Made by a program: the position numbers and the translations under genes. From NCBI GenBank assembly GCA_951213105.1, contig OX578145.1, positions 6,189,191 to 6,253,190 on the forward strand: 64,000 bases of DNA. Reading direction: 5' to 3'. Positions 40,901-55,900 of this stretch are shown one piece after another. Every line of letters begins with the position of its first letter. The stretch's first letter is position 1. The DNA comes from Amaurobius ferox (lineage: Eukaryota; Arthropoda; Arachnida; Araneae; Amaurobiidae). Under the pieces are notes generated by a model. It was not told the DNA's origin. It was given only the letters and a program-made list of their open reading frames with translations, and ran no database searches.

Positions 40901-43900
40901 TCTAGTGATATTATAAAAGTTTCCAGGAAATTAAATATTAATTTACATTTAAATAACAAAATATTTAATGTTGATTTTTATATTATGGACTGTGATTCTT
41001 GTAATTATTCAGCAATACTTGGTGTGAAATTTTTAAAGGGTTATAAGATGTCAATAGATTTTACTAATAATGTTTTATACAATAATATTGTAACTGTGCC
41101 TTTTGCAATTAAGGATGAATCTGTACCATTTTTATTATCTGATGCAACTCAATTCTTTAATAATTATGAAATTAACAGAGAAAATACTTTGAATTCTGAA
41201 AAATATAGGGATAATTTGTGCTATGCACTTAAGAAATACACAATTCCTCCTCTATCGGAGGCTTTCATACAACTAAAATTAAAAGAGATTGTTAAATTTA
41301 ATTCACCTACTGTGATGATTGAGCCTTTAAACAACAGTAAAATTCTGGTCGCTAGATCAGTAAATAATGTATCTAGATCTAATATATATAATGTAAAAGT
41401 ATTGAATTTGTCAACTGATGAGTTGCACATAAATAAGCATTCAAATTTAGCAAAAATTGCTCCTATCACAGTAGTATCTTCTTTTTCAGTTAACAATATT
41501 ACTGAGTCAAGTGCAGAGAATGGTGATAATTTTGATGTTTGGGGAGGAAATTTTGATCTTTCACACTTAGACTATAATGAAAAAAGACAAATAGAGAGTT
41601 TAATTAATGATTATAAGCATATTTTTGCTAATTCTATTCCAGATTTAAAGGGGTGTGATACGGTTTTTCATAACATTAACTTAAAAGATGATATTCCTGT
41701 TAAACAAAAACCTTATAGAGTTCCTTATCATGTAAGAGATGAATTAGATAGGCAAATTAATGAACTTCTTGAGAATGATATTATACAAGAAAGTGATTCA
41801 CCATTCTTCGCACCTGTACTGTTTGTTAAAAAGGCAGATGGAACATTAAGATTGGTAACAGATTTTAGAAAATTAAATGATAAAACTATTGATGATATTT
41901 TTCCACTGCCAAATATCACTGAATTGATTGATAGTTTAAATGGTGCGAAATATTTTTCTACATTAGACTTAACATCTGGATTTTATCAAATGAAATTGCA
42001 CCCAGACGACACACACAAATGTGGCTTTTCTACACCTTTTGGCCACTATGAATGGAAAAGAGTCCCTTTTGGTTTGAAAAATGCCCCCAGCTCCTTTCAA
42101 CGACTTATGTCCATCGTCCTAGCTAAGCTTTCCCCTTTACAAATTTCTATTTACATAGATGATATTGTTATTGCATCTAGAACCTTTGAGGAACACTTAA
42201 TGAAATTAAAGGTAGTATTTGATAGATTATCTCAACATAAATTATGTTTAAAGCCAAGTAAATGCAATTTTTTTAAATCTTCAATAAATTATTTGGGTTT
42301 TCAAGTTTCTGAAGGTATTGTCCAGCCTGACCCCTCAAATTTAAAAACTGTTAAAAATTTTCAAAAACCCACCTCTAAAAAACAAATTCGCCAATTTTTA
42401 GGATTAACTGGTTTCTACAGAAAATTTATTGAAAATTACTCCTTAAAAGCTCTTCCCTTAACTAATTTAACTAAGCAAAATATTAAATTCTCTTGGACCC
42501 CTGAAGCAGAAAATTCTTATCAAATCTTAAAATCCGAATTACTTAAAGAACCCATTTTACATCTCCCTGATTTTTCAAAACCGTTTTCGGTATGTACCGA
42601 TGCATCGAATTTTGCTCTTGGAGCAGTTCTCTGTCAAGAAGGAAAGGATGGATTTTTGCACCCTATTGCTTATGCTAGTAAAAAACTAAAAGATGCAGAA
42701 ATAAACTATAGCACAGTCGAGAAAGAGACTTTAGGAGTTGTCTGGGCAACATCCTATTTTAAGCAATACCTTTTGGGAAAACATTTTATTGTTTATTGTG
42801 ATCAGGCCTCCCTTTCAAATGTTTTAAAATTAAAAGACCCCACTTCTAGGATAGCACGGTGGATAATGTCCATGACCCAGTTTAATTACAAAATTATTCA
42901 TAAACCTGGTCGCCTAAATTTAACAGCTGATTATCTATCTAGATGTGTAAATAATGTAAACGTAAACACTATAGACCTGGATGTTGATACTAACCTTCTT
43001 TTAAGAGTACGTAATTCTCAAAATTCTGACCCTAATTGTATAAGAATTGGCTCATGCTTAGATAAAAATATTGACCCATTCCCTAAAAATTTAATGTTTT
43101 TCTTAAAAGATGATGTATTATATTGTACTAATAGGAAACCTAAATTAAAATATCAAAGAAAAGAGCGTATTGTTGTTCCACAAAATTTGATCTCTGATAT
43201 TCTAAATTATTGTCATGATTCGATTACTGCAGGACATGGTGGTTTTAGAAGGACTTTGAGGAAAATTCAGCAACACTTTTATTGGCCTAGGATGTATGTT
43301 CAAATTTTAAATTATGTTAAGAGTTGTCTTGATTGTTTACAGAAAAGAGGATTTAAACAAAAACAAAAAGCTCCTTTACAGAGGTTTCCAAATTCTACTT
43401 ACCCTATGGAAAGAATAGCTATGGATTGTATTGGCCCCATGCCTCTAACTTACTCTGGCAATAAGTACATACTGGTGATTACGGACTATTTTACTCGTTG
43501 GCCAGAAGCTTATGCTATCCCCAATATTAAATCTGAAACTATGTTAAATTGTTTAGAAAACTTCTTTTCTCTTCATGGTGTGCCAAAACACATTATCACT
43601 GACAAAGGATCTAATTTCATTTCGAATGCTGCCATGAAGTTGTATGAAAAATTAGGTATTGAAAAACATACCACTACTAGCTATCACCCACAATCGGATG
43701 GAGTCTGCGAGCGTTTAAACAGTAAAATAATTAACACACTTAGTCATTTAGTGTCTGAAACACAAGAGGATTGGGATCGACATTTATCTTTTGCCTTGCT
43801 GGCCCACCGAACTTCAATCCATTCCTCGACTGGTGAGTCTCCAGCTAATCTTCTCTATGGTAGAGAATTGATTTTGCCACATCATCTTCTTTTTAATTTA

Positions 43901-46900
43901 AATGAACAAAATTTTACCACTGTTAGTGATTATAGTCAGGATTTGGCAATTCGTATGAAAAAATCTTTTGAAATAGTAAAGAAGAACTTACTTAAAGCAG
44001 CTAAAACACAAGAGACATACAGAAATAAGTCTGCTGTTATAAAAGATATAAAAGTTGGAGATTTAGTATATTTATACATTCCTGTTTTTCCAAGAGGACA
44101 TTGTAAGAAACTCTCCAAACTTAATAAAGGTCCTTTTAAAGTTATACAAAAAACATCTAATGTAAACTTTAAAATTCAACATGTAAATGACACACGAAAT
44201 ATTCAGTTGGTGCACATTGACAGATTAACAAAAATTCCAGAAAGAGATTCTGTGTTCTTTTCTTGTGCACAATCTGATAATTCAACAAGTAATACATCTC
44301 ATGAGAATGATATAATTCCAACACAAAGATATAATTTACGACAAAGGAAAAACTAGAATGACATTTTTTTTATTTTATTGTTGCGCAACATAATTTTTTT
44401 TAAGTGTATAATTTTTATATGTGTGTATTTGTTATTGATACATTGCAGAATGCTGCAAACTGGATTTAATTGATGTTGATTTAAGATAAAATTTGTTGCT
44501 ATTGATATTGCAGATTACTGCAGGATTTAGAGAATGATTGAGAAAAGATTAATTTGGATTATATGAATTGATTATATTTATATTGATAGAGATATATAGT
44601 TACTTATTTATTGTTATTGAGAGTGCAGATTTATGCAAATATTTGATTACGTGGTCCATGACATAAGTTCTGATCACATATGTTGATATTTTTTGGTATA
44701 TATTTGTTGTCGTTAAAAGTATTAGAGTTCTGCAAAGATAAAAGTGGCAGTGTATATAAGATAACTTCAGAATACAGATGATATTGTTTGGTTTTGAATG
44801 GACATGAATAGATACTTGTGTCTTTGAAATTTTAGTATATTATTGTTACTTATTGATAATAATTGTTATTGTGTCAATTGTCATTTGACACTTCTATTGA
44901 AATTTTATTTATTTTATACAACTTATGTACATTGTTTTATTTTTTTTAGATCACTCTATTTACACATTTTTTTTTCTTTCCAGCTGGTATTTATATTTTG
45001 TAGTGGAAATGAGAGTTGTTTCTCATTGGTTATTCAAGGTACCTTTTCAAAATTCAATGTTTCGATTCTTTGAAAACTATTTGGCTGGTCCAATGTTTTC
45101 TTAAAAATTTATTTTTATTCATAGCTAATGAGAATCAATGTCAAATCCTCTACCTTTACTTTTGTCTACACAAATTTAGTGATCTGATGTACAAAAATTT
45201 ATTCATTATATAATTCTCTTTTAGTTTATAGTTTGTTAACAAATTGCTTATTCCGAAATAGAGGTTGAATTCGGATAAAAATTGTTATACTTAAATTGGT
45301 AACTTCTGATAGATATTTTATTTTTATTATCAAAAATTTTTCATTTTTCAAATGAAAAATTTTTGGGGGATAGGTGGAAGGAATGTGTTGGGTTGCTTTA
45401 GAATTTAGGTATTTTGGAGGTTTGAAAATTTACTTTTATTTCTTTTTCCCTGGCTCAATATTCTTAATTTGGTAATATTTAAATAATATTTATTGGCTTT
45501 TTCATTTATTCTTTAATTAGAATATTTTTAATCTTCTAAATTAATTTTCTTTATAATATTCTTAGTTAAAAATGTTCCATTCCTTAAATTAATATTACTT
45601 TTGATTTGTAAATTTTAAAAATTATTTATTTATTTGATTCCCCTTAAAATTCCCTTTAATTTGATGTCTCATTTTCCCATTTTGGTTAGAAATTCCGTTT
45701 GTTCTACAGTTTCAAGTTATTTCCATGTCTCACTGTAATTCAAAAATTTCAGTTGCGGCCATTTTCGGAATTCTGTTTTGCGGGCTTTTTACTGCGATTA
45801 AAGGCGCCACCTAAGCGTTTTTCGCGCCCCTTTGGAATTTGGGATTTTTTTAATTGGTTCGCGTTTTTTTCGGATCGTCTGCTCTCGGAATTAAGAGTAT
45901 TATTTTGGCAATTCTAATTTCGGTAAGCGAATTTTAATTGCTGCCGTTTATCTAAACTCGCCCTTTTGCCGCAAGTATAAATACGCGCGCAGAACTTTTC
46001 AGTTTCAGTTTTTTGTTGAAATCCTTCGTTGTGGTTAGCGCGAGAAGCGCGTTGTTTATTTTCGAATGGAACTTATGTTCCACGCGACCTTTTAATGGAA
46101 CGTTAAGTTCCTCTCGTTATTCTTTTTTTTTTCATTAGTTGTTTTAATTTAAATTATGCATTTTTCAAGCTTTTATCGCGGAATTCGCGACGTAACTCTC
46201 CAGAAAAGTACGTGGCGAAAATTCCTTATGCGAGCTGCGTGAACGTAGTTTCTGACGAGGACGGCCGTTCTAAAAAGATCCGAGTGTTCCAGAAGTAGTT
46301 GTTAGGTCTGATCTCCTGAGTTTGCAATCCTTTTCAAGAAAATGCTGAATCCTCTCCTGTTTCAAGTTTGGGTGAATTCCAGAAAACCAGTGTAGTTTTA
46401 TTCCTGTCAGCTCAACTATTAGAACTTTTTGTCTCCAACCAGTGCAGCTCTAATGATTGGAACTTCCCCCCCCCCCATGTCTGATGACCCAGCTGGTGAA
46501 TATTACTGTTATATTTAAACTCCTAATTTCTTAAATTCTCAATATTTTTGAAATGCATTTAATCAAAATTTATTCTGTAAATTTAAAATTCTAAAACTGT
46601 ATTCTGAGAGCAAATTTCTAAACCTTCATAATTTTTAAGAGCCTGGGTTAAATTCTAAAATTATTTAAATTTAATATTTTTGTTAATGATTTTTTGATGG
46701 AATTTAAAATAGATTGTTTTGAGTAAAGTTTTATGCTAATTCCTTAATTTTAACCAAGTTGATAAAATTCTAAAATTCTAATGTCTAAAATTCTAATGTT
46801 AATTCTTCCTGAGTTGCCTGCCTGTGAGCAGTGTTTTTTGTATTTGTTAATTTGAAATAATTGAAGTTACAATTTAATAAACTAATTTTCTTTAAACTAA

Positions 46901-49900
46901 ATATTATGTCTTCATTTATCTTTTTTAAACACAGCAGGTTTTATTCTATCTGTCAAACACAACACCCCTATTTCCTTCATTAGTTATAGAAATTATATCG
47001 TCCAAACGTTTACAATTTTTTTTTTTTCAGTTTCATGATTCAGAGGTACAGTATTTACCAACTGAGTAATATGGCTTAATTTTGTTTGAAGTCTGGCTTT
47101 ATGGAAATTGTATTTACATTAAGGAGATCCTTAAAACTCTCACTTTCCACCATATCATCAACAACTTTCTCCTTTTTTTGCTGCCAAAGATCTTTCTGAC
47201 AGAAAATGATGCACAACATCAGTGGCATAAAGTCCATTGAGGCTCAGAAGCTGAGCCTCCCTTGTTTGACGACATTCATATTTGTTATGAACCTTTACCT
47301 TTTATTGTAATTTGTATTTTATAATTATTTATATTTTAAATGACTCATTTTAAAAAAAATGTAAATTGATGTGATGTAAATTTTGCCTGGCGGTTATGGC
47401 CTATATATAAGCACTTGTTCGTACCTTATTTTCACTTCGCTACTGGTGAAGAGCATAATGATGCCTGAAAGCATTTTGACCATGTAATTCTGTACATCGT
47501 AAAATGGAGATTTTAATAAAGGACTTTTAAACCTATTTTTTGGTTGTCTTTGATTTTAAAGTTTTAATTAGTTGAAGTGTTCCCATACTATTTTACTAAT
47601 TTAAAGATACTTTCATTTATTATATTTTTAAAATAACTTTTGTGAATATATATGTATTTTTTTAGAAAACTGTTACACTTTACTTACTTAAAATGAGATG
47701 TTTCAAAATATTTTTCTCATTAAAATGCATATCTAGAAGCTGAAATCATCTAGCCTTCATTGTGCATTGAAAGAATCATGGTATTAGGACTGCCACCTGT
47801 TAAACTCCGTCCTGGCTTATAAGCTAGCTTCCAGAAAGGTGTGGCTATTTCTTCCCCCATTTAAAACCCTTTAAACAGAGTAACTTACAATAATTGGATA
47901 CAGGACGTGACTTTTCATGAATGAAAATTTCTTGGGCAAGACTAATGGATCCGCCATTTTGGGTCAAACATGGTTCTATTAATTATAATTAATCTTTGCA
48001 AAAGACGTCATATGTAATACTAAAAAATATGAGGCATTTTCCACGAATAACATGACATTCACCTAAATTTAAACAATATCAAGATGAAGAAGCACACTAA
48101 TAATAATGGAGTTTGTGAAGTAGATTTAGTCACAGCAACAATATGACGAAACATCTGCTTGCGTATTTGGGAGTTTTAGAAAGAATAAATCTGATTTCCC
48201 TTTAAAAATCACGTTACACGAGAATCTTAGTTAAACAAAAGCCATTAATAATTTTCTAGCGGATTTTTAGCATATTGTAGTTAAGATATTTTTAAGTTTT
48301 TAAAGTATACTATTTGTAAATAATTAATATACAAAATTGTTTAAGGACATTATTGACCACATTGTTCTCACTCATTTTCAGTGCACTCCTTTGAATTGCT
48401 TTATTTTGTTAATTCTAGCTGTTTATATTTACAAAACTGATATATTTTTTGTATCACTTTCTAATAATATTCTAATATATTTCTACTTCATACATAGGCA
48501 CTTGTAAAACTTTTTCCAGGGGGGGGCAAACTCAAGCACATGATGTACAACATTGACTGGCTTCATGCTCGCCTTTATTATATTGAATGTCTAAGGGGGA
48601 GTGTGACTACCTCTTTATATCCCCTATGAGCGACCATGACTTCATATTTAATAAAATGATTAGAAGACCCACAGACCACACAACCAACCCTAAGGCTTAC
48701 GGTAATTTACTGTGTAGCCGGTTAATAAAATAATTGTAAAAATTCATCTAATTTGGAAATAAGAAAACATTTAAAATGCTATATCTTGTATGTATTCATC
48801 TTACATATGTAACATTTTAAAATCTCATGCATTTCACCCACTCTCTGCATTTTTATGTAAAATTATTTTATTCATCAATAAATAAAACTTATGAAAATGC
48901 GAATTCCAATATAAATTTCACTTGTAACACCAAATTTTCAGCCTTCCCAGTCAAAAATCTCACGCTATGCTACTGCACAGCATCTATATGTTTGTACATG
49001 TTTATTTTTAATTTGTTATAATGAATGTCCAAGGGGGAGTGTGACCTCTCTTTACCTCCCCTATGGGCGACCATGACTTCATATTATAACATGATTGTAA
49101 AAGTTCATCTAATTTAGAAATATGAAAACATTTAAAATGTTATATCTTGTATGTATTCATCTTACATACGTAACATTTTAAAATCTCGTATACATTTCAT
49201 CCACTCTTTGCATTTTTATGTAAAATTACTTTATTTTATTCACCACTACATAAAACTTATAAAAATGCGAATTCCAATATAAATTTCACTTGTAACACCA
49301 AATTTTCAGCCTTCCCAGTCAAAAATCTCATGCTACGCTACTGCACAGCATGTATATGTTTGCACATGTTTATTTTTAATGTTGCGTCAATACATGTACA
49401 TACATATTCATGATTACAGATTTTTTAAAAGTTACTTTTTATGTCACACTGTTGTGGACACGCATTTCACAAAAACTTTGTCACAGTACTGGAATTGCAA
49501 TTCTTTATTGTCATCCATAGCAAGTGAACGATGTAAACTTTCTTATTAACGCGAGGAATTAATAATAAAATACAATAAGCCGAATGAAATACAATGAATT
49601 TTTTTTATAAAATAATACAATGTGAAGAAATAATTAACTTTCTGAAAATAAAAAACTAAGCATGAAAATACCCACATAACGTAAATAAAAAAAAACGTCA
49701 ATAAATGGCAGGAAGGAAATACTCCAAACTAAATATTGCGAGAAGAAAATGCAACCCCTCAATGCATGCTCTGAATGCTACTACTTAACTGGCCAATAGG
49801 AAACGCGCAGTGTTTTGACATTTAGTCTCTCGTACTTTCTCAGTACCATTCTCAGTCATTTCCCTTTTCCACATCAGTTTAGGATAACTGCTTGAAGTGG

Positions 49901-52900
49901 ACCTTCTTTTCTAGCCTGAACTGGGTTGGGGAAAATAGCACTCATTTCAGATTCACACTGCTATGGTTGCGGAAAGGGAAAGGGTGACCAATATAAAAAA
50001 AGCAGGTTATAATAATGGAAATAAGCTTTAAAAAGTTTTTAATATAGGATTCCTAAAGGCAATGATGAGAAGTGGAATGCCTTTCTGAAGGACTATTAAG
50101 CAGGTGCTATTAATTTGGTAGTCATAGAGACTGCTAGTAAGAGGTGTTTTGGAAGTTAAGACTTCCAAAGCACTGGTAACCACTTCCTGCTTCCACTGCT
50201 GGTATCAACATTGATGAACCCATTTTGTTTGTTCGACAAAGACAGTCTGACCTACACAAAGGTCTAAGGTGTCGATTTGGACAGCCGGGGATGAATTCAT
50301 TTTGCATATATTATGCACTCGGCAGTATAGAATAGAGAAACGTAATTCTGATTTTAAGAATGAGATCTATAGGTGGGGTCTGAGATGACCATTGCAGCTT
50401 CATGTTGCCTGTGTTCAATTTTCAAAAAATGTGAAGCTGGTTATTCAATAAGATTGAATTTGTCAGTTACTACAGAGGTTCGCAAAATGGTGGCACATAG
50501 AAAGTTTTCTTTTAGGTATTCCATACTGACCAATACATAATAATCATGAAACCAGCTCATGGATGCTGCTATCTGCAGTGGAAGTGGAATCTTGATAGTA
50601 TTTGTTCAATGCTGAAAATATTCTGAAAACCTTAATATTTAACACCTATTTTATGCTTTTTAACTGCTACCTGTTAGGTTCCAAGTTTTATTGATTACCC
50701 ATTTAGTCACTCAAAGAAAAGATCTCAAATCAATAAAATCTGCTTAACAGAATCAAAGCTCAAATCAATCAAACAATCTCAAATCAATCAAAAAAAAATC
50801 TCAAATCAATAAACTGCTTATGTACTATGGGCCCTAGAAATAAAATTATTTCTAATGCACAGTTAGAGATATTTATCTTAACTGTGCATCAGAAATGACT
50901 TCATTTCTAGGGCCCTTATAACTTATTAATTAAATTAAGCAATTATTTTAGATATTAAACTATCTAAAATCTAATTGATTTAAAATAGTTTTAGATCTCT
51001 AATTGATTTAAGATAGTTTTAGACATCGAATTTTATAGATATAATTATGAATAATCTATAATAGAAATAAGCATCTTTGTTTATCTACCTGAGTCTTCTT
51101 TATGCGTAGTGCAGCTGAAGTCGTATTAACCCCCTCTTGCTGTTCCATATCATGTGCCATTGCTAAAAAAATACCACATATTTTAAATAGAATTCTGAAA
51201 TAGTAACCAGATTATCATGACTTAAAATAGATTTAGTGATAAGGTTATCATAGAATAAGGTTACTTTTGTTAAAATCATAGAAATCTACAGGCCTAGATT
51301 GAAGAACATAATAAATGTAACATAGATTTTTTTTTTTTTTTTTTTGCGATGTATGTGATAGCATGAAACAGTTTCACTCACAGAAACATCAAAATATTCA
51401 TAGATTAAAGATTAATTTAATTAATTTACATAATTGTTCAACAGAAACTTTAAAATGTTTTTTCTGCTAACATGGCACAACTGCAGCTCAAGCAATCAAC
51501 CTTGTTTCGGTCTCAAATAATTTCCCTGAAAGCTGAGTTGACCCTCCGCTTCACAAACAAAGAATTTAAATTTCCACTTGGGTCATAACATGCACATGGA
51601 ACATTTATCTCATCAAGAACAACACTGATCATATGCCAAGTTAACTGGCTCTTTCACAGTTTATGTTCTTGGTCACTTACCAAAGCTAACTTTTCTATGC
51701 AAGTCTCAGTGCAAATGATTCTATGTTCATCCAAGATCAAAGTTTATTAAATGGTTCTTTCTGTATCTGCGGTCTAAAATATTTTATACATATTCTGTTT
51801 CCATCATTGATCCATCCATTTCTTGTGTAAATTTATATATTAGTATTTCTGTTTATGTTGGGATTTTATAGCATGTTTAATTTGTTTCTATCTTAATATT
51901 TTATGAATGTTTATATTTTAATATTCTGGCCATAGATAGAAAATCCATTATCCAAAAGAAAGGAGTTCGAATGAGTAAAGATAAACAGAACTTTATATCT
52001 AGAGAAAAATGGTGAAATCTGTGTAAAACAGAATAGGTCTAAGATGAAAATGCTTTATGACCTCAAAAATCAGCATAGGAACTATCACAATAACATCTCT
52101 ACTGAATTCTGTTTAACATGGAAAAGGAGTTGTTTTGAGCAAACACATTCCACATTATGGAGTCTGCTTCTGATAGATTATACCTAAAATAAATGTTTTC
52201 AAAACAGTATAGGTTTATTTACCTTTATAATTAAACATTTTTAATGTGTTTTTCCTTTCATTTTATTTTTAATTTTTTTTTTTTTTCCACATGGGGAGGG
52301 TTTGAACACTTCCAACTTTTCCCTAATATACGACCATAACTCTGGCAATGTAAATTCAGATTATTATGGTTCTTAAATAATTATGCTTAATTTGTCAATG
52401 ATGCCAATTTGAACATCACAATTTTGTTAGAAAATTATCGGTGAGAGACCAAAGACTAAATTTGACACAAAACTCTAAGAGCTGGGTAGATGTTTGGTAC
52501 CAATAGCGTGGCATTGTATATTTTCTCCTGGGTGAGTGCTTAGCCACGACCCACTGCACATCTCACCAATTTGGCTGCTCTTGGAAAAGATGAATTTCAT
52601 TGACAATGTATTCTAATCTTTGCCGAGCACGAGTAAGGTTGTATGTTTTTTAATGGAGTTGCTATGGCCAGTACCCTTGCCGGATGTCAGCAATCACTAG
52701 AAAAAGACCCAGCATCAAGGACTACTTTAATTTACCAACCCCCATTTTAAGCAATTACCTTTTTCATTTTTAACAACAACTGCTCTGCAATATACGTGCT
52801 AACTTCAGCTGTACTGAGTATACCATCATTGAATTTGAGGCCCGCTTGGTTCAGGACTGCTGTTGACCAACCTGTGGCAGCTATACCAGTGCTAACTGTT

Positions 52901-55900
52901 CTGCTGTGAATGCCTCCATGCACGGACAGTGATCTTGCAACGCACCCATTGTCAGCAGGAAAAGCCCAAATTCCCTGCATCATAATAAACACTGCATTTC
53001 TTTTCCCTTGCTTGGCCATTTTCTCGGTGCATGTCATCAAATCGACGTAATCAAGTAAACTTCAGAATCTGACATCTACTCGTCAAGTGGTAAACCATCA
53101 CAGAAAATAGCAATGCAATGTTTGTGCCTCTTATTATTATGCATGCCGACAAGTTGTTACTTTAAAAAAACAATGCCTCCATTAAATAATATCATATTAG
53201 TAGCATTCTTCCATTGAGTATGTGATATGCTAATTTTCTAAGTGACATTTCATTTTCCAAGTCTTATTGGCTTCAGTGCTGCCCTGTATGGGCATCTTCT
53301 TAAAATATCACTCAAATCATGAGATAAATCAGTGTGAATTTGTAGTTTTATGCAAACATTTTGCTTGACTTTTAAATTTGCTATTATCTTTTCAATTGAA
53401 TAGTAAAAAATTTCAATTGAATAGTAAAAAATACTAAAGTTATTAAGTAATAAAGATAGACAATGCAAAATACATTTAATTTATTGTGCAAATGCAGTTT
53501 ATAAATAAAATGATTTCAATAATAATAATAGTTTGAAAATCCAATAATAGAATAGAGAGAAGTTGCAACTTAAAAATCCTAACTTTAATAATGCCTACAT
53601 AATAAATAACTTGCTTTAAAAAGCCTACTTTACCTAACTTTAAAAATGCCTACATTATTTAGGCCTAGTGCTTATCCACGTGTATAGCTTTAATGCTTGT
53701 ATTTTATTTGTTTTTCAATTATTGATTCCATTTCATTGATATTTGTTGATTATCTTTAGTTTGATAACTAGCAATTTGCATTTTTTCCATTTGATTGATG
53801 GTTCTCTATTTAATACTTCTTTTTATTATGTAGGCATTTTTAAAGTTAGGATTTTTGAATTGCAACTTCTCTCTATTCTATCATTGCATTTTCAAACTAC
53901 TATTATTATATACTCTATAACAAAAAAATCAATGCACCAAGAAGCAGTTGTCCGATTGTAATGAAATTTCGTATGCAAAGGAATAAAATTTGGTGTCCAA
54001 TGAATAAATAGTGGGAGCTCCACCGCATCGGAACTGCACATTCAGCAGGTGTATATAAGGAGCAAATCTGAATCTGTGGTCAAAATTTCTGTTGCATTTT
54101 GACTGCAGATATCTTATGTCTTTGATAGTTATTTCTGGCACATTGACAGCACAGAGGTATGTAGACAACATTCTACGACTGGTTGTGTTACAGTTCCTTT
54201 TGCGACACCCTGGACTTACTTTTCAACAAGATAATGCCCGCCACATATGACACGTGTTGCTATGAATTGTCTTCAAGTTTGCCCAACACTTCCTTGGCCA
54301 GCTAGGTCTCCTGATCTATCTCCCATAGAGAACATTTGGGATGTTATGGGAAGGCAATTACAACCATCCCGGTATGTTGACGATTTAGCCTAACAGTTAG
54401 AGACAATTTGGGAAGACATTTTGCAGGACACCATACGTGAACATTATCAGTCTATGCCAGGCTGGGTGACATCTTGCATCCAGGCCAGAGGTGGACCAAC
54501 GCCTTATTGACTTCCTCCCTTTGTATATGGTCAAACTCTAAATTATTAAATTGCTCTGAAATTTTAATCATTTCTTTTTCTATGTATGTTCTTCCCATCT
54601 ACCAATTTTTATCAACTCCTTCTTGGAGCGTCGATTTTTTTATTATAGAGTGTGTATATATATATATATATATTAATTTCTCATAGTGGGTGGACAGCCA
54701 ATAGACCATACTCAGGGTCCTGGGGGATGTGAATCTGAGATTATAAATATTTGGAAAAATGTATAATATTAACTTAGTTATTAACACTATTTTAATTGTG
54801 AATTTCTTAGTGAATATTCACCAGATATCTTATTTCCCCTTTCACGTTTGTTTGAGTAAATTAATGTTAGGCACTCACCTTGTGTGTGTTCTTTCCCATA
54901 AAATTTAGGGGAGTTAAAGGTAGATGTTTCTTTAGAAATAAATATTCAGTGTAATAAAATTCAGTGTAAAAATCTTTGACTTGAAACATATTAAATTAAA
55001 CAACTTAATAATTAAATATAAATAAATAACTCAAACAATCTAAAAAACCTTTACACAGAGCAGTTCCTTCAGGACTTTGAAGTGCACTGTGATAAAACAG
55101 TAGGGCTCTTGATAAAACCAGTTTCAGAAAGCTACATGAGCTAATTCATTAACTAAATTCAAATAACTTTAATTAAACGGAATACAAAATACCAATGAAG
55201 GAAAGACTGTGAAATAAAGGAGAAATATATCCCAAAATATCCAGAAAATAACCGGTTTTAGAAGCTACATGAGCTAACTTCATTAACTAAATACAAACAT
55301 TTTTTACTACATTAAAAACTAATTACTTTCCTAAGGAAGGAGGTGTTTATTGCCTCCAAAACAGGTTGATACTTTTAATTAACCTTGTATGCTGTTAAAA
55401 TACCCATTTTCAGATTGCTTCAGACAGCAGTTACAGCCAATTTTTATATTTAACGTTAAACATTCATTTACCAGAGAAAAATAAAGTTTGATGGAAATGA
55501 AACAGAATTACAAACACAAAACTAATTCTAAAATCACAATTTGCTTTAAAAACCCTCTTATCAGAAATACTTACTTTTTAGCTTTATTTTAACTTTATTG
55601 GATAATCTCTTTGCTTCAGCCATCAAACTCTCTAATTCTTGCTTGATTTCTTAAAATACAAAATAAAAAATTGTAAATAAATCACAGTATAAATTAACAA
55701 TAAAAAAATGAATGAAAATTAAATATTTTCATCACTTTGTAGTTTTGAATTTATAGGTAAACTCTTAGAATGCAATAACTTAATGGATGTAAATCAAAGT
55801 GAGCTGCTAAAATTTTAGAAACTTAACACAAATTTCAACACTTGAACATACAAGACACTTATAGCCATATCGCTTTCATATTCATAGCCATTTCGTTATA

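Larger units (their letters stand above)
37527..46964 (+). mobile_element. Ty3/Gypsy LTR retrotransposon, nearly intact, with an unusual Gag
   Basis: About 9.4 kb. Two ~1580-base LTRs (TGTTGGG...CAACA) are flanked by the four-base target duplication CCCC (37523-37526 and 46965-46968). The internal order is primer site, gag (39201-40646), frameshift signal, protease with one stop, RT, RNase H and integrase (to 44356), about 1 kb of AT-rich spacer without env, then the polypurine tract. The LTRs differ at only about six positions plus a poly(C) length difference, so the insertion is young. It is antisense to the host syntaxin gene. Confidence 0.96.
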
